Shown here one piece after another: positions 35,641-45,974 of a DNA stretch of 64,000 nt. The stretch spans positions 27,158,001 to 27,222,000 of the forward strand of contig OX485803.1 of the NCBI GenBank assembly GCA_950295325.1, read 5' to 3'. The notes below the pieces were generated by a model. The model had not been told where the DNA came from and did no database searches. It saw only the letters and a list, made by a program, of their open reading frames with translations. This DNA is from Polytrichum commune (taxonomy: Eukaryota; Streptophyta; Polytrichopsida; Polytrichales; Polytrichaceae). Each line of letters starts with the position of its first letter. Position 1 is the stretch's first letter. A program made the position numbers and the translations under genes.

Positions 35641-37240
35641 TGACCTTGGACAACTAGGAACCATCTACCAAGCCCTCACCAATTACATTTCCACCAAATA
35701 TGAAGGATCATTCCACCTCCCCGTACTCAAACATCAAGCTTGCACCATATTGCCACAACCCAAATGCTATTCTTTCTAGAAACGGAGTATGAAATCCACA
35801 GTTCATGAAAGGCATCCCCTTATTATACTCCCCGACCCACCTTGTGCCAACACCACCCCACTTGCAACTCCCCCCCACAACAAACAACATAAATACCCCA
35901 AACATCCCATTACGCCTCACCATAGGCACAAAAATCTATGTCATAATTAATACCAATACTACCACTAGAAAAACACAAACAGGGGGGGGGGGGCACAAGC
36001 CATCAAACGATAATACCTAAGCCTGTGGAAAACCCCACAAGGCACCACACAACAATGGGAAGAAAACTTCTCAACCCATACAACATCCTATTGGGCCAGA
36101 ACCTACTACTCTTAACACAATACCACACAAAAAAATTCATGCACAAAAAACCCTCCAAACAAATATAAATTGCCTAAACCATACCCAATCCAAAGACATT
36201 AGATACACATGCCCACCCCTACAAACACCCAACCTCAAACTATACACCAAGAACGCAACCAAAATAGAGATATCCTCACAAGCAAAGAAATCATGCAAAT
36301 ACAAGGCATATTATCCCACATATGATCAAAATGGGAACACATGGCCAACATCACCACTAAAAGGATGCACTAGTTATGGAATATATTCTTCCATAACAAC
36401 GTTTCACAATTGGTAAACTTCCTCCAACCTCCACCACAAGACTCTACCACCAAAATATTTGGCTCATACAAAGATACATAACCATATTACCCAAGAGAAA
36501 ACCCCCAAAAAAATCCAGCATGTCAATAAACACCACACCCTACGCCATGAAATCACAAAATTGGTAATCGATTACTTCAAAATCACACTCTCTTACTACT
36601 CACTTACATGCCCCACATAACTCACTCAATACAACGCATCCCACACTCAAGGCATTGTTTTTGGCTCTATGGGACATAACAAACCCTCCAAGTGGTCCAA
36701 TGTAGGCCTAGCATATCCCACTGATCACAACATTACTTTGAAACCTATTCACTAGGCTAGAATGGCAACCAAAGACGACACCCAAGCAATAACCATCCTA
36801 GTAGCCAACCACAAAGATTGGACACCACAACAACTTCCAATCACCAAACATGCCAACACCCACACAATAGTGACCATCCCACCATAGTATAAGCTACAAC
36901 CCAACATCAAAATGGCCAAAATACAATCAATACACATATCTGTCCCTCACATCCATAATATGTATACACAACCAATCATACCCCACAAGAAACATACAAA
37001 ACCACAAGTACTCCATCACATTATAAAAGAAGTCACAATATCCAAGAGGATACTTGCCCTAGTAGACCCATACCCACACAATTACCACATCAAGTTCTCC
37101 AACACATGGAAAATTGATCCCAAAGTAGACACACCCTTCAAAATTACCTCCATGACACCAATACCAACCAAATTTAATCACATCCACCCACTACAAAGAT
37201 GGATCATTCATCCCCCACCAAAAATTCCAAAGGATAGATA
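35641..37240 (+). pseudogene. LINE region between RT and RNase H
   Basis: Continues the A/C-rich LINE composition. Near 35,665-35,730 the frame reads IYQALTNYISTKYE then GSFHLPVLKHQAC, consistent with a conserved post-RT segment in this LINE. An open frame of 109 codons at 36,912-37,241 has Lys/Ile/His/Pro-rich composition and no motif that I can name. A 12-G tract at about 35,982-35,993 is unusual in this G-poor strand. Confidence 0.5.
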
Positions 37241-37261
37241 GAATGCATTATCCCAAGATAA

Positions 37262-37660
37262 GGGGTATACAACCCCAACAACAACACCCAAATATTGAAA
37301 AGATTACGAGGCTACCAAAACATCCTACGAGCAAAACTCAATGCCATACTCACTACCATATAAACCATACAGACCACCCAATTGGACACATACATATTCA
37401 CAGACCACCTAAACAATATGTTTCTCATAAATAATTGCATTAAACACCAATCCTTACACCACCATCCACCCATACAAACTACATACAATAGCAATTGAAC
37501 ACTAACTATATTGAACCCCATACAAAATCTTCATACACAAAGAAAGAGCTCAAACCAACATCACCAATAACAAAATAACATACATGCTAGCAAACGAGGG
37601 AGCACACCAAGACAAACCCACCACCACACCGCGCAACCACATCGCCCACACCAACCCCTA
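37262..37660 (+). pseudogene. LINE RNase H domain
   Basis: One frame reads VYNPNNNTQILKRLRGYQNI, LRAKLNAILTTI, a stop, then YIFTDHLNNMFLINN. These align with RNase H blocks (usual YxP......xx...(T)xxRAELxAIxxAL and (I)xTDSxxxxxxI). The E of RAEL is replaced by K and S of TDS by H; the TD aspartate remains. RNase H removes the RNA template after first-strand synthesis. The domain lies downstream of the RT as in RNase H-bearing plant LINEs and is inactive here. Confidence 0.7.
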
Positions 37661-38739
37661 TTGATTAACAAGTTGCCCAATTGCCACACATGATGGAGTC
37701 ATGTGCAACCTTCATTCATAAATTAAGAACACCAGAAACAAGAATCCAACACTGCCAAAGTAGATTCCCATACGTTGACAAACAACTAACAACATTAGAA
37801 AAAAAAATCACCAACTCTCCTATCAAATCTGGAAGGCCAAGGGCAATTCCGACACCCAAATCATGCAAATTCTAAAATTCCAATACGTCCAATTAATAAG
37901 AAACCATAGAAAAAAAAAAAAAAGGCCCCTCACCCACCCCAACCCAAACTGCACCCTAGCCCCTAAGAATGCCAATGACACATGGCTCCTTTTCCTATCA
38001 ACATGTGAAAAACTATACGCAAATGGCCTCATCATATCACGCCACAAAAAGCGGTACGCCTCATTGCCCGAACATTACTAGCCAATGAATTCACTGGTTC
38101 TCCACACTAATCAACGCGGCTACTAGGATGCACTTGTACACACACACAGTGCCAATGCGAAGCGAAACTAATTCTTGACATCCTATGCATAATAGGAGCC
38201 CGAAACCAAAGCCAAACACCAATAACCCCCTACCCCACGCACACAATTCAATTAATAGAGCATATTGTTACAATAGATTCCCCGACCAAGCCCTTGAACA
38301 CAGACACACCAAATACGACCCAATAATTAACACCTTCCAAAGTAACAGATGGAGAGTAAACCCCCTCATCACCATCACGGCTGGGGTTAGGGGAGCCATA
38401 CACAAACACTCCATAAGATAACTCACTACACTATCCCAAAATCCTAAAACCCTCTTGAAAAACATAGACCCAAAATGCCATACTATCACATACTTAGTCT
38501 TGGCTATGTACCACACATACTCAATCCTAAATTAGAGAAAACTAGACAACCAACAAATATCCATCCTTCCTCCTCTATGACATTGGATAACTATATTACT
38601 ACCAAAGCCCACCTCCCAAAAGGAGGCATAACTATGATCAACATAAGGCTAACGGGCTCACATTCACAACGGAACCTAGATACGGGCGTTACTTTTTGAT
38701 GAGGTGGCTACCAAATTCAAATTGAGGCCATAGCCACTA

Positions 38740-38998
38740 TTCTCATAATTTCTACAACTCATATGAATATTTTTTCATTGTCAAAGTGAAAACTCTCATG
38801 CTTTTTAAATGGTCATATAGGTCCCCTCGATTTTGTTGACTATTGAACCTAGAATGATTATCACATTTGAGCACACATTTAAATCTCTTTAAATACATAT
38901 ATTTTTGGTACCCATTCATGGAGCCGCACGAAACCACATATCACACAAATGTAGGTGTTTAATTAAGAAAAGTGACCAAATTGGGCACATCTATCTTA
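38740..38998 (-). mobile_element. MITE family B, inverted copy
   Basis: The plus strand shows the reverse of family B: CATTGTCAAAGTGAAAACTC, TTGTTGACTATTGAACCTAG, ending at 38,998 with CACATCTATCTTA. It abuts the end of the LINE region; the remaining part of the element is missing on the left. Confidence 0.65.
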
Positions 38999-39329
38999 GG
39001 CTAAAGTGCACAAGAAAAAATTGAGCAATATTGTACTTGCCCTTCACATCACTTAAGGTGATGGCTTCACAACATTCATGTAAGGCATGTTACCCTATTT
39101 TGGGCATTTCCAACTCCACAACCAACTATGGTTGTTGGAACAAATCGGCAATCGTCCCATCCAATTAGTAATTTTGAATCATTGAGATTGTCAATCTAGG
39201 TTTTTAAAGATTGGAGTTGAGATGCAAAAGTTCTAAGAGCTCATTGTGAAGATTTTGTCTCTTCAAACAATCACATGCACTTCCCAATTGTGTTGAATGT
39301 CAATCATCAGCTTAAAGTAGGTATATGTT

Positions 39330-39480
39330 TTTTGAGCATATAGTCCAATCTCTTTGTAACACGTGTCTTTAAATTTTTTGTCCTTAATGCCAAAGCTTGT
39401 CATATACCACTCTAATATAAGTGTCCAACATGTTATTGCAACACTTGTCCATGTCAAAGGTGCGACGGATATTGGTCACA
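39330..39480 (-). mobile_element. MITE family B fragment
   Basis: CCAATCTCTTTGTAACACGT and ACCACTCTAATATAAGTGTC match the family B left portion read in reverse; a very similar fragment is at 59,330-59,462. The rest of the interval 39,000-39,979 shows no gene. Confidence 0.55.
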
Positions 39481-39979
39481 TAGGTATATAGGAGTTGAGA
39501 AGTGACATAAAGCCCACATATTAGGTGGGAGAGGAAGGGATTGTCGCATACGCGTGTACCTCTTGATCATCCAACATAAAAGCCTTGAAATAGTATGCAT
39601 CCCGGAGGCTATTTACTAAAGTAAATTCGACACAAGAATTAGCGTTAAAGATCCCAAATCATTCTACTCGAGGTCATTCTGAACTGACTCGACAACAAAC
39701 TTATAGGGAGTAAAGTTTTTATGTTGGATGGATGAGAGGTACAATCAAATACAATAATCCCTTGCTCTCCATGTGTCTGAAATATTGCATCACTAGAGAC
39801 TTAGACGGTCACTAGTGGCAAATTTCACCTATGAGATTTTGTAAAGGGCTCCCTATTTCAACTTCACATGTGCCAGGATGTGGTATCCATATGGGATACA
39901 AGTGAGTCGTGGCAAATGTGAGCATGACATGTGACCAAATTCAAGGAGAAAATATTTTATGTTGGAATAAAGAGCCCTC

Positions 39980-40206
39980 TAGTGTATGGCGGAGATTTTT
40001 ACACACAACCGGTCAAGATCCTAGTGTTTCCAAGTCTAACCGCTTACATGTTGTGATCTCTCGATTTTTCTTCATTGAATTGAGGTATGTTTTATAGATT
40101 CCTCTAAAACGATGGGTAATTTTCTTGAAGTCTTGAACTTCAACCGGTTATTTCTCAAACTCAACTGGTTCATCTATAACTAGCGGTTGGTTCTCCCCGT
40201 TCATTG
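39980..40206 (-). mobile_element. hAT-like MITE, CCGGTT family, complete
   Basis: A perfect 8-bp duplication GAGCCCTC flanks it (39,972-39,979 and 40,207-40,214). Ends TAGTGTATGGCGGAG and CTCCCCGTTCATTG are inverted in the form YARTG.. CAYTG expected for hAT. 227 bp, with several CCGGTT words (AACTTCAACCGGTTATTTCT). Non-coding. Same length as the copy at 42,004-42,230. Confidence 0.92.
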
Positions 40207-40814
40207 GAGCCCTCTAGTGTAATACCATCGGTTTAAAAACTCACCTTATAGAGAGGCTTGATCTGCCGCATATGTAAAGGATGGTACATCGATCATGACA
40301 CATAATGTGTAGCTTTCCAATTTGTGGCAAAAGAAAGAGAGAGACATAATGTGTAGCCCTTCAATTGCAGAGTACTTCTATGATTTTAATGTTCATTTCT
40401 TTATATAAAGGAAAAAGCTTTGTTGGTGACACTTGGAGCACTTTTTTCAATCCAATCATGGCTCAACATATTCACACCCTGGTGACAGTTGACACTCATG
40501 TGAAGAGTTGAGTCCTAGGTCAACTACGCCAAATATCATGTTGGTGTAAGGATAATACGATGATGTAATAGTCGATCATGTTATTGCATTCGTATTCCAT
40601 GACTCCCTTACATGGATGTAATCTCATCCATCCAAAAGGCGATAACATTGATTCATAGCGTACGTTCTACCATTGTAAGTTAATTCAATGTCCGGGATAG
40701 AATAAAACAAACCCACCATTAATGTTATGAAATCTAGTTGAATTGTTAGCAACCACAAACCTCTAGGGTGGAATGTTTTTTATTAGAGTTTCTTCATGCT
40801 TAATGGATAAAATT
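40207..40814. other. no recognisable gene
   Basis: AT-rich spacer with no coding or repeat structure that I can support. Confidence 0.5.
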
Positions 40815-40817
40815 TAA

Positions 40818-41265
40818 GGGTCGCTTTACACTAGAGCTTGAGGGCCCTTGACTTGTGATATACAAATTATGTGATTGGCTGAGTGACCAAAGAAATTTGA
40901 ATAGATGAAAAATGTACATGGCGTCCTACATGGCACCAAATGGATAACGTTTCATGGTCTACATGATATTATAATAGGTCCATAAGATAATGGTGGATCT
41001 AGCACAAATCTTAGGGTAGTGGCAAGCTTTTGAATTATCATTGGCTCCTAGAAAAACTATAGTGCCATGGTGGGCTCCTACTATTTGGATTGTCCAAATA
41101 TATGTTGCAATCCCTCAACATGGTCCACTTTAGTTTTACACTAAGCTTGGGGACCCATCATTTGCAAAATTGGATTTCAATTTCTCATGGTACGGCCTTT
41201 GGATGATTTTCAAATGCCCTTAGAGTTTCATGGTCATGGCTCTTGGTCCGAGTATAAAGCGGCCC
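40818..41265. mobile_element. Tourist-like MITE family C, copy 1
   Basis: Left end GGGTCGCTTTACACTAGAGC preceded by TAA (40,815-40,817); right end, inverted, GGGCCGCTTTATACTCGGAC followed by TAA (41,266-41,268). 448 bp, non-coding. TAA duplication plus a GGGCC terminus fits PIF/Harbinger-type MITEs. Related isolated ends: 55,375-55,393, 57,568-57,700 and 63,627-63,728. Confidence 0.8.
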
Positions 41266-41268
41266 TAA

Positions 41269-41767
41269 GGGCCACTTTACACACGAGCCAAGAACCGTGA
41301 CCATGAAATTGTGAGAGCCCAAAAGAAAGTGTCCAAAGACTATCCCAACACACCTCCAAATTCATGTAGTTTGGTCACGGACCCTCAAATGTAGTGTGAA
41401 GTCATATGTGACTGGGCCCTCAACCAAATGCTATTTCAATAAATTTCTATTCATGCGGGTCCTCACACGTGATAAAATAGAACAAACCAACGGTTGTGAG
41501 CGTTTGGAGTGCCATGATCTCCTGGTTTTGTGTTAGGCCTACCTCCAAGAGGTGGTTTTTGAAAATAGTCCAAGTGACCGTGAGACATGATCCACTCGAT
41601 GCCATGTAGGAATCCACATAGACTTTACATCCATCTTGCATTCACATACTCCGTTGGTCCCTCAAGCATAGTGTGAAGCGAACTTAGACCGGCTCCGCCT
41701 TTTCCACCAATGAGCGTGCGTGAAGTGTACTGGTCATGGGCTCTCAGTCTCGTGTGTGAAGGGGCCC
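41269..41767. mobile_element. Tourist-like MITE family C, copy 2
   Basis: Left end GGGCCACTTTACACACGAGC shares the TAA at 41,266-41,268 with copy 1; right end, inverted, GGGCCCCTTCACACACGAGA followed by TAA (41,768-41,770). 499 bp. The two abutting ends create a palindrome of about 82 bp centred at 41,267. Confidence 0.8.
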
Positions 41768-42003
41768 TAAGTTTAACTTCACAAGCATGCCATGAATCCG
41801 TATCCCACCTTTTGAGCAGCCGACAAAGTCACGTTCCTGGTGGAATTAAATTGGGCTTCAGAAAAATAATCAGGGATCCAGTGGCTCACATGAGGGACAA
41901 GTGCAGTCCATAAATCTCTTGAGTTTGAGCACTCCTCCTTCATAAAAACCTTGTGATACGCACGATCTAGGACATTCGTAGCCTACTTTGCAAGCTTGTG
42001 CAC

Positions 42004-42230
42004 CAGTGTTGGGGGAGATTTTTGCGCATAATCGGTTGAGATCCTAGTGTTTGCTAGTCCAACCGGTTACTTGTTGACATCCTCCGGTTTTTCCTTTATT
42101 AAGTTGGGGTATATTCCATAAACTCCTCTAGAATGATCAGTAATTTTCATGCAGTCTTGAACTTCAACCGGTTATTTTTCAAACTCAACTGGTTCATTTG
42201 TAGCTAATTGCCGGTTCTTCCCAATCATTG
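42004..42230 (-). mobile_element. hAT-like MITE, CCGGTT family, complete
   Basis: Flanks TTGTGCAC (41,996-42,003) and TTGTACAC (42,231-42,238) match at 7 of 8 positions. Ends CAGTGTTGGGGGAG and CTTCCCAATCATTG. 227 bp, same length and internal order as 39,980-40,206. It is inverted relative to the nested copy at 42,406. Confidence 0.9.
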
Positions 42231-42242
42231 TTGTACACCAAC

Positions 42243-42841
42243 TAAGGTAGATGGGCCTTACTCCAAGAGTGGTTTGTGGTTGGGTGTGGATCCAAGATTG
42301 AACACCATAAATCTAAGTGTTCAAAAGGGATTGGACTATGTGTTTGAAATATGTTGATTATTTTATGTCTAATAGTCAACATAAATTTGGGGGAGGGGGT
42401 AGGGGCTATGATCGGGGAGAAGTTACAAATGAACCGGTTGAGTTTGAGAAATAACCGGTTGAAGTTCAAGACTTTAGAAAAATTATCGATCATTTTAGAG
42501 GAATTTATAGAATATACCCCAATTTAATAAAGGAAAACCGTAGGATGTCAACATGTAACCGGTTGGATTTGCAAACACTAGGATCTCAACTGATTATGCC
42601 CAAAAATCTCCCCGATGACCGCGGTGGGGGGGGGGGGGTGGACTCATATGACCACTTGATGAGCACGAGAAATCACCACTTTGATAATTCATAAGATATT
42701 CGTACGAGTTTCAAAGATTATGAGGTAAATGGTTAGGAGAGGATTTGGATTTGCTAATCATCTTGCACCAATTGCATGTTTCATATTATATGAGAAGTGA
42801 GTGTGGAGAGGAAAGGGTTTGAACAACTCACGTCTACCTTA
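42243..42841 (+). mobile_element. MITE family B with a nested hAT-like MITE
   Basis: Left end TAAGGTAGATGGGCCTTACT, right end CTCACGTCTACCTTA. The 599-bp span minus the nested copy (about 221 bp) leaves about 378 bp, close to the 371-372 bp of the copies at 12,325 and 12,756. Shares GGTGTGGATCCAAGATTGAA, GTCAACATAAATTTGGGGG, GATTTGGATTTGCTAATCAT and CATATTATATGAGAAGTGAG with them. Confidence 0.88.
42406..42626 (+). mobile_element. hAT-like MITE, CCGGTT family, nested in family B
   Basis: Runs from CTATGATCGGGGAG to AATCTCCCCGATGACCGCGG, aligning with the 227-bp copies. It interrupts the G tract of the surrounding family B element, with G-rich sequence on both sides (GGTAGGGG before, an uninterrupted G run after), so the target was probably the G tract itself. 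Confidence 0.8.
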
Positions 42842-42881
42842 CAAGATCTTTGTAGAAGTCACCCATGCCAACTAGGTATAA

Positions 42882-43169
42882 GCTTTGGGAGTATATAATA
42901 TTGGTAGGAATACATTTTGGAGAGGGTCGACGGCAATTACAATGGGAGGTCATACCGTTGATGTTCCAAACTTCCAAGCGGTTGTCCGTCAACATTGGCA
43001 TGTTGAACATATGGTTGCAAAGGGTCCATACTATGACTATACAAGTGTGGCCAAATCCTTCAAATCTCAAACTCGTGACTTCCAACATGATAATCCTATA
43101 TTTGGGTTCAAAGAGGTGTTGAATCATGTGACATACCATATGGGTGTTGATAAGCCACACTATGTATGA
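42882..43169 (+). other. unassigned protein-like open frame, 95 codons
   Basis: Open from just after a stop at 42,879 to the TGA at 43,167. Composition is well mixed (for example FWRGSTAITMGGHTVDVPNF, KGPYYDYTSVAKSFKSQTRD), unlike the Leu/Phe/Ser-rich chance frames around it. There is no in-frame ATG near its start. I cannot name a family; it could be an exon remnant or part of a decayed element. Confidence 0.3.
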
Positions 43170-43540
43170 TACACTGCTATGTGCAATAAGATTGCCCCAC
43201 ACTAATTTATTAACATACGACACTATTTTGAATATTTATACAACAAGTATTGTTTTATTGCAGTTGCTATATGAAAGAATGAGCAAAGTTATAAATATAT
43301 GTGATACGGTTTTGACCCAATATAATTTCCATGTGTAAAGAGGCAATCTATTCGCAAAGGCAACCTAATTGCACATATTAGTGTAGTGTATGTGTTGGAA
43401 GCAGTTGGAATCAATTAGGGGGTGTAGCTTCGAACCCCCTCAAAGTCTTTTGTTGGTCAAACATGAATTACACATTAGTTGATTTTGACATATTTTGACA
43501 TCAACTAACTAGATCAAAAATTAAAATTCTATCTACTTCC

Positions 43541-43694
43541 ATAACATCATTCAGATCCATAACAATGTTTTGTGGGACTGACAATGTTTTATGGAATATT
43601 CTCATATATTCCCCCATTCAATTTGAATGTGGGAAATATTATGTGAAATATTGTCAGTCCCATAGAACACTGTTATAGATCTCAATAATGTTAT
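43541..43694. mobile_element. hairpin MITE, copy 1
   Basis: The whole 154-bp segment folds on itself: ATAACATCATTCAGATCCAT at the left pairs with ATAGATCTCAATAATGTTAT at the right, and GTGGGACTGACAATGTTTTA pairs with AATATTGTCAGTCCCATAGA. A second copy is at 58,372-58,514. Confidence 0.9.
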
Positions 43695-43758
43695 GTTGTA
43701 TCACACTTTACAAAGTTGATATTTTATCATTTCCACAAGTGAATAAAATATGCCAAAT

Positions 43759-43831
43759 TGATGATGACGATAATGACGATGATGATGATGATGATGACGA
43801 CAAGATGATGATGATGATGATGATGGTGATG
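43759..43831. repeat. imperfect (GAT)n microsatellite
   Basis: About 24 trinucleotides, mostly GAT with scattered GAC, interrupted once by ACAAG near 43,800. Confidence 0.95.
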
Positions 43832-43964
43832 GTCGTTTTGATCATTGAAGGAGATAAAATCAACTAAACAAAACAGGCACAAGCATTCCAAAGTCCGAGA
43901 ACGAGTGATTTATGGATTGGGTGCGTAATCACCGTTAAGTGCTTAATTTTTTAAATGAATATAC

Positions 43965-44190
43965 TAATCAGGACTTAGCCTTGGAGTTGAGTCATCACTT
44001 TCAGTTGTTCCAACTTCAATGCAAAGTCTTAACTTCTTGACGTCATATTTGTTGTCATATTTGTAGGATAGTGGCACTTAGTAAACGGGACCTACTGTGA
44101 AGCAATTTTTGTGGGACTTTGCTCACCCCAATTGTATTGCTTGAAAAAAGTGAGAGGTGTCACTTCACAATGGTTTCAATGACATGTGCC
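43965..44190. repeat. dispersed repeat, related to 31,062-31,260
   Basis: CTTGGAGTTGAGTCATCACT, TCATATTTGTTGTCATATTT and TGTGGGACTTTGCTCACC match the 31-kb copy in order. Nature unknown. Confidence 0.55.
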
Positions 44191-44229
44191 CTTAATTTTC
44201 AAGAAATAGCTCAAGTTTAAAGACACATT

Positions 44230-44580
44230 ACTACACTAAATAGTCTTATTATTCTGGGTCACATTTATTTTTTGTAGAGCCCACGCTAAATTTCACAGTA
44301 TGAATTACTGTGGGTTACATTAACTTTCAATCCAAACTAAATCTCTAGTAGAAAATTAGTATGGGCCACATTAAGTGCTTTTCTAGAAGATTGACATGGG
44401 TAATTATTTTAAGTTGTGCTATTATTACTATAAATAGTACTTAATGTGCTTGTCGAAAGTTTTCATGCAGGGTTAGGAGCAAACCTAGGGTCTTGGACCC
44501 ACATTAATTCCACCTTCATTAGAAAATGAGTGTGGCCCATGCTAATTATTTCCACACTAAGAGGACTACTTAGCGTAGCA
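44230..44580. mobile_element. possible TIR element
   Basis: Left end TACTACACTAAATAGTCTTA and right end (inverted TGCTACGCTAAGTAGTCCTC) pair at about 16 of 22 positions. The interior has repeated GGGCCACATTAA/GTGGGTTACATTAA words. About 350 bp, no coding. Confidence 0.5.
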
Positions 44581-45700
44581 TACAAGTCCTAAAGCAAATG
44601 TCTTGCACAACCCCCCCAAAAAAATGCAAAATCTATCATAGTGGTTTGAAACTTGTATGTTGGTAATGACATCTAACTTTTGTTCATCTAAAATCCAATA
44701 GGTCAAGTTCTCAACAATATAGTGCTTTCAAGCATGTTGGAGGTTTCATGGCCAAAACGCTCATTAACCCCTAAGCACCTAAGAGACCATTTTTGGTATG
44801 TCCTTCACCTTCGCAAGCCTCTTGAGGGTTCAATAGTAGCTTTGATGTGGTTGAATTTTTTTTTGGTAGGGTAGGCTGAAGGCTTGAGGCTTAGTTGAGC
44901 CCCACCCCCACCACAATGAGGCCAAATGTTTACAGTTGGTGACTTGTCAAAGCTAGGCAAACCACATTTTTGTAGTATAGCGGGAGCGTATTCAATAACA
45001 AAGGATATTGACATGAATGATGTTTTTTGAAACATATGATAGCTTTTTCCTTGCAACTTTTTATGACACTCCATTATTATGTATAGAAATTTTGTGACAA
45101 AAATATCTACATAGAGCAATCATGACTATTTTAATGAGATATTTTCAGATGGCATCCCTTCAATAATGCCAAGAGAAATATTGTAAGCTTCATTCTAAAG
45201 CACCAACAATATGGATTTGTCTATTGATCCTTTATAGACAATCTTGTTTTAGAAATTTTCTCTTTCATAGAGAGGAACATACTTTTTATTACATATTTTG
45301 AAATTAACTAGGATTAAGTATATTTGGATTTATGCATGAATTTTGGACATTTTCAACCGCTAAGAAGGCGTACACTAGATCACAAAACCACACAAATATG
45401 GTGGTCGACAAACATGCAATTTAAACATTCAAAATTTGTGCTTGTTGTGTTGTTGCTTTTGCTTTTGTTGTTTTCATTTGATGTTTTGTCCCCACAAGTG
45501 CACATTCTATTTCTCGACAAGTGGTTTGTCCAAATATACCTAAATTTATTTAATTTCTTAGAACCTTTGGATGTTCAGGGGTTAAACAACTTGTCAAGGA
45601 TTCATGGCAACCATGTAAGTTAAAGGTGGAAATATTGGAATTTTTTTATAATTATGAGAGTTATTAATTAACCATATTTGACACCGAAACAAGTGATAGG
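44581..45700. other. no recognisable gene
   Basis: Open frames of about 100 codons on each strand (minus 44,805-45,119; plus 45,324-45,623) without family motifs. The plus one has a Leu/Val-rich stretch from TTG/CTT repeats. Neither is supported as a gene. Confidence 0.45.
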
Positions 45701-45707
45701 GTCCACA

Positions 45708-45974
45708 AACTACCGTAACACAATAGCTGGTTCGTCCCCTGGCGAACGAATATTTATTTATTTTGAAAAAATAAGGTTCGCCTCTCAAAAAACTGAATTT
45801 CTCAATTTAGCAAAAAAATCAGTAAAAATGACCTTAAATGGCTTAGAAACACCAAAAGATTGCAAAAATTAATTAATTTTATTTTCGTTTTTCTGTCTTC
45901 ATAATTTCATAATTTTTACGTTTTTTATTTTTAGAATTATTTTTGAACGAACCAGCTATGGTACTACGGTAGTG
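45708..45974. mobile_element. TIR element, ACTACCG ends
   Basis: Left end ACTACCGTAACACAATAGCT and right end (inverted ACTACCGTAGTACCATAGCT) agree over about 27 bp, continuing through GGTTCGT, with three mismatches. Subterminal GGTTCG/CGAACG words recur. 267 bp, AT-rich interior without coding potential. Its ACTACCG terminus is shared with the 1.16-kb element at 23,412-24,577. Confidence 0.85.

Larger units (their letters stand above)
32165..38695 (+). mobile_element. decayed LINE with EN, RT and RNase H
   Basis: The composition changes abruptly near 32,165 to a plus strand rich in A and C and poor in G, and returns to background near 38,695. Within it, in order and in shifting frames, lie the C-terminal endonuclease block, reverse transcriptase motifs, and an RNase H domain. 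The 6.5-kb size fits a near full-length plant LINE. The 5' 1.5 kb may contain an ORF1 but I recognise no RRM or zinc knuckle there. Stops and frameshifts are frequent. No poly(A) tail or target duplication was found, so the ends are approximate. Confidence 0.85.

Noticed and set aside
42834-43223. 129-codon minus-strand frame
   Set aside because: It is rich in Ile, Met, His and Trp, has no motif, and overlaps a better-balanced plus-strand frame (42,882-43,169), which itself remains unassigned.
43410-43445. tRNA T-arm-like word TTCGAACCCC in a hairpin
   Set aside because: The pairing GGGGGT...ACCCCC places the word differently from a real T arm, and no acceptor, D or anticodon arms surround it.
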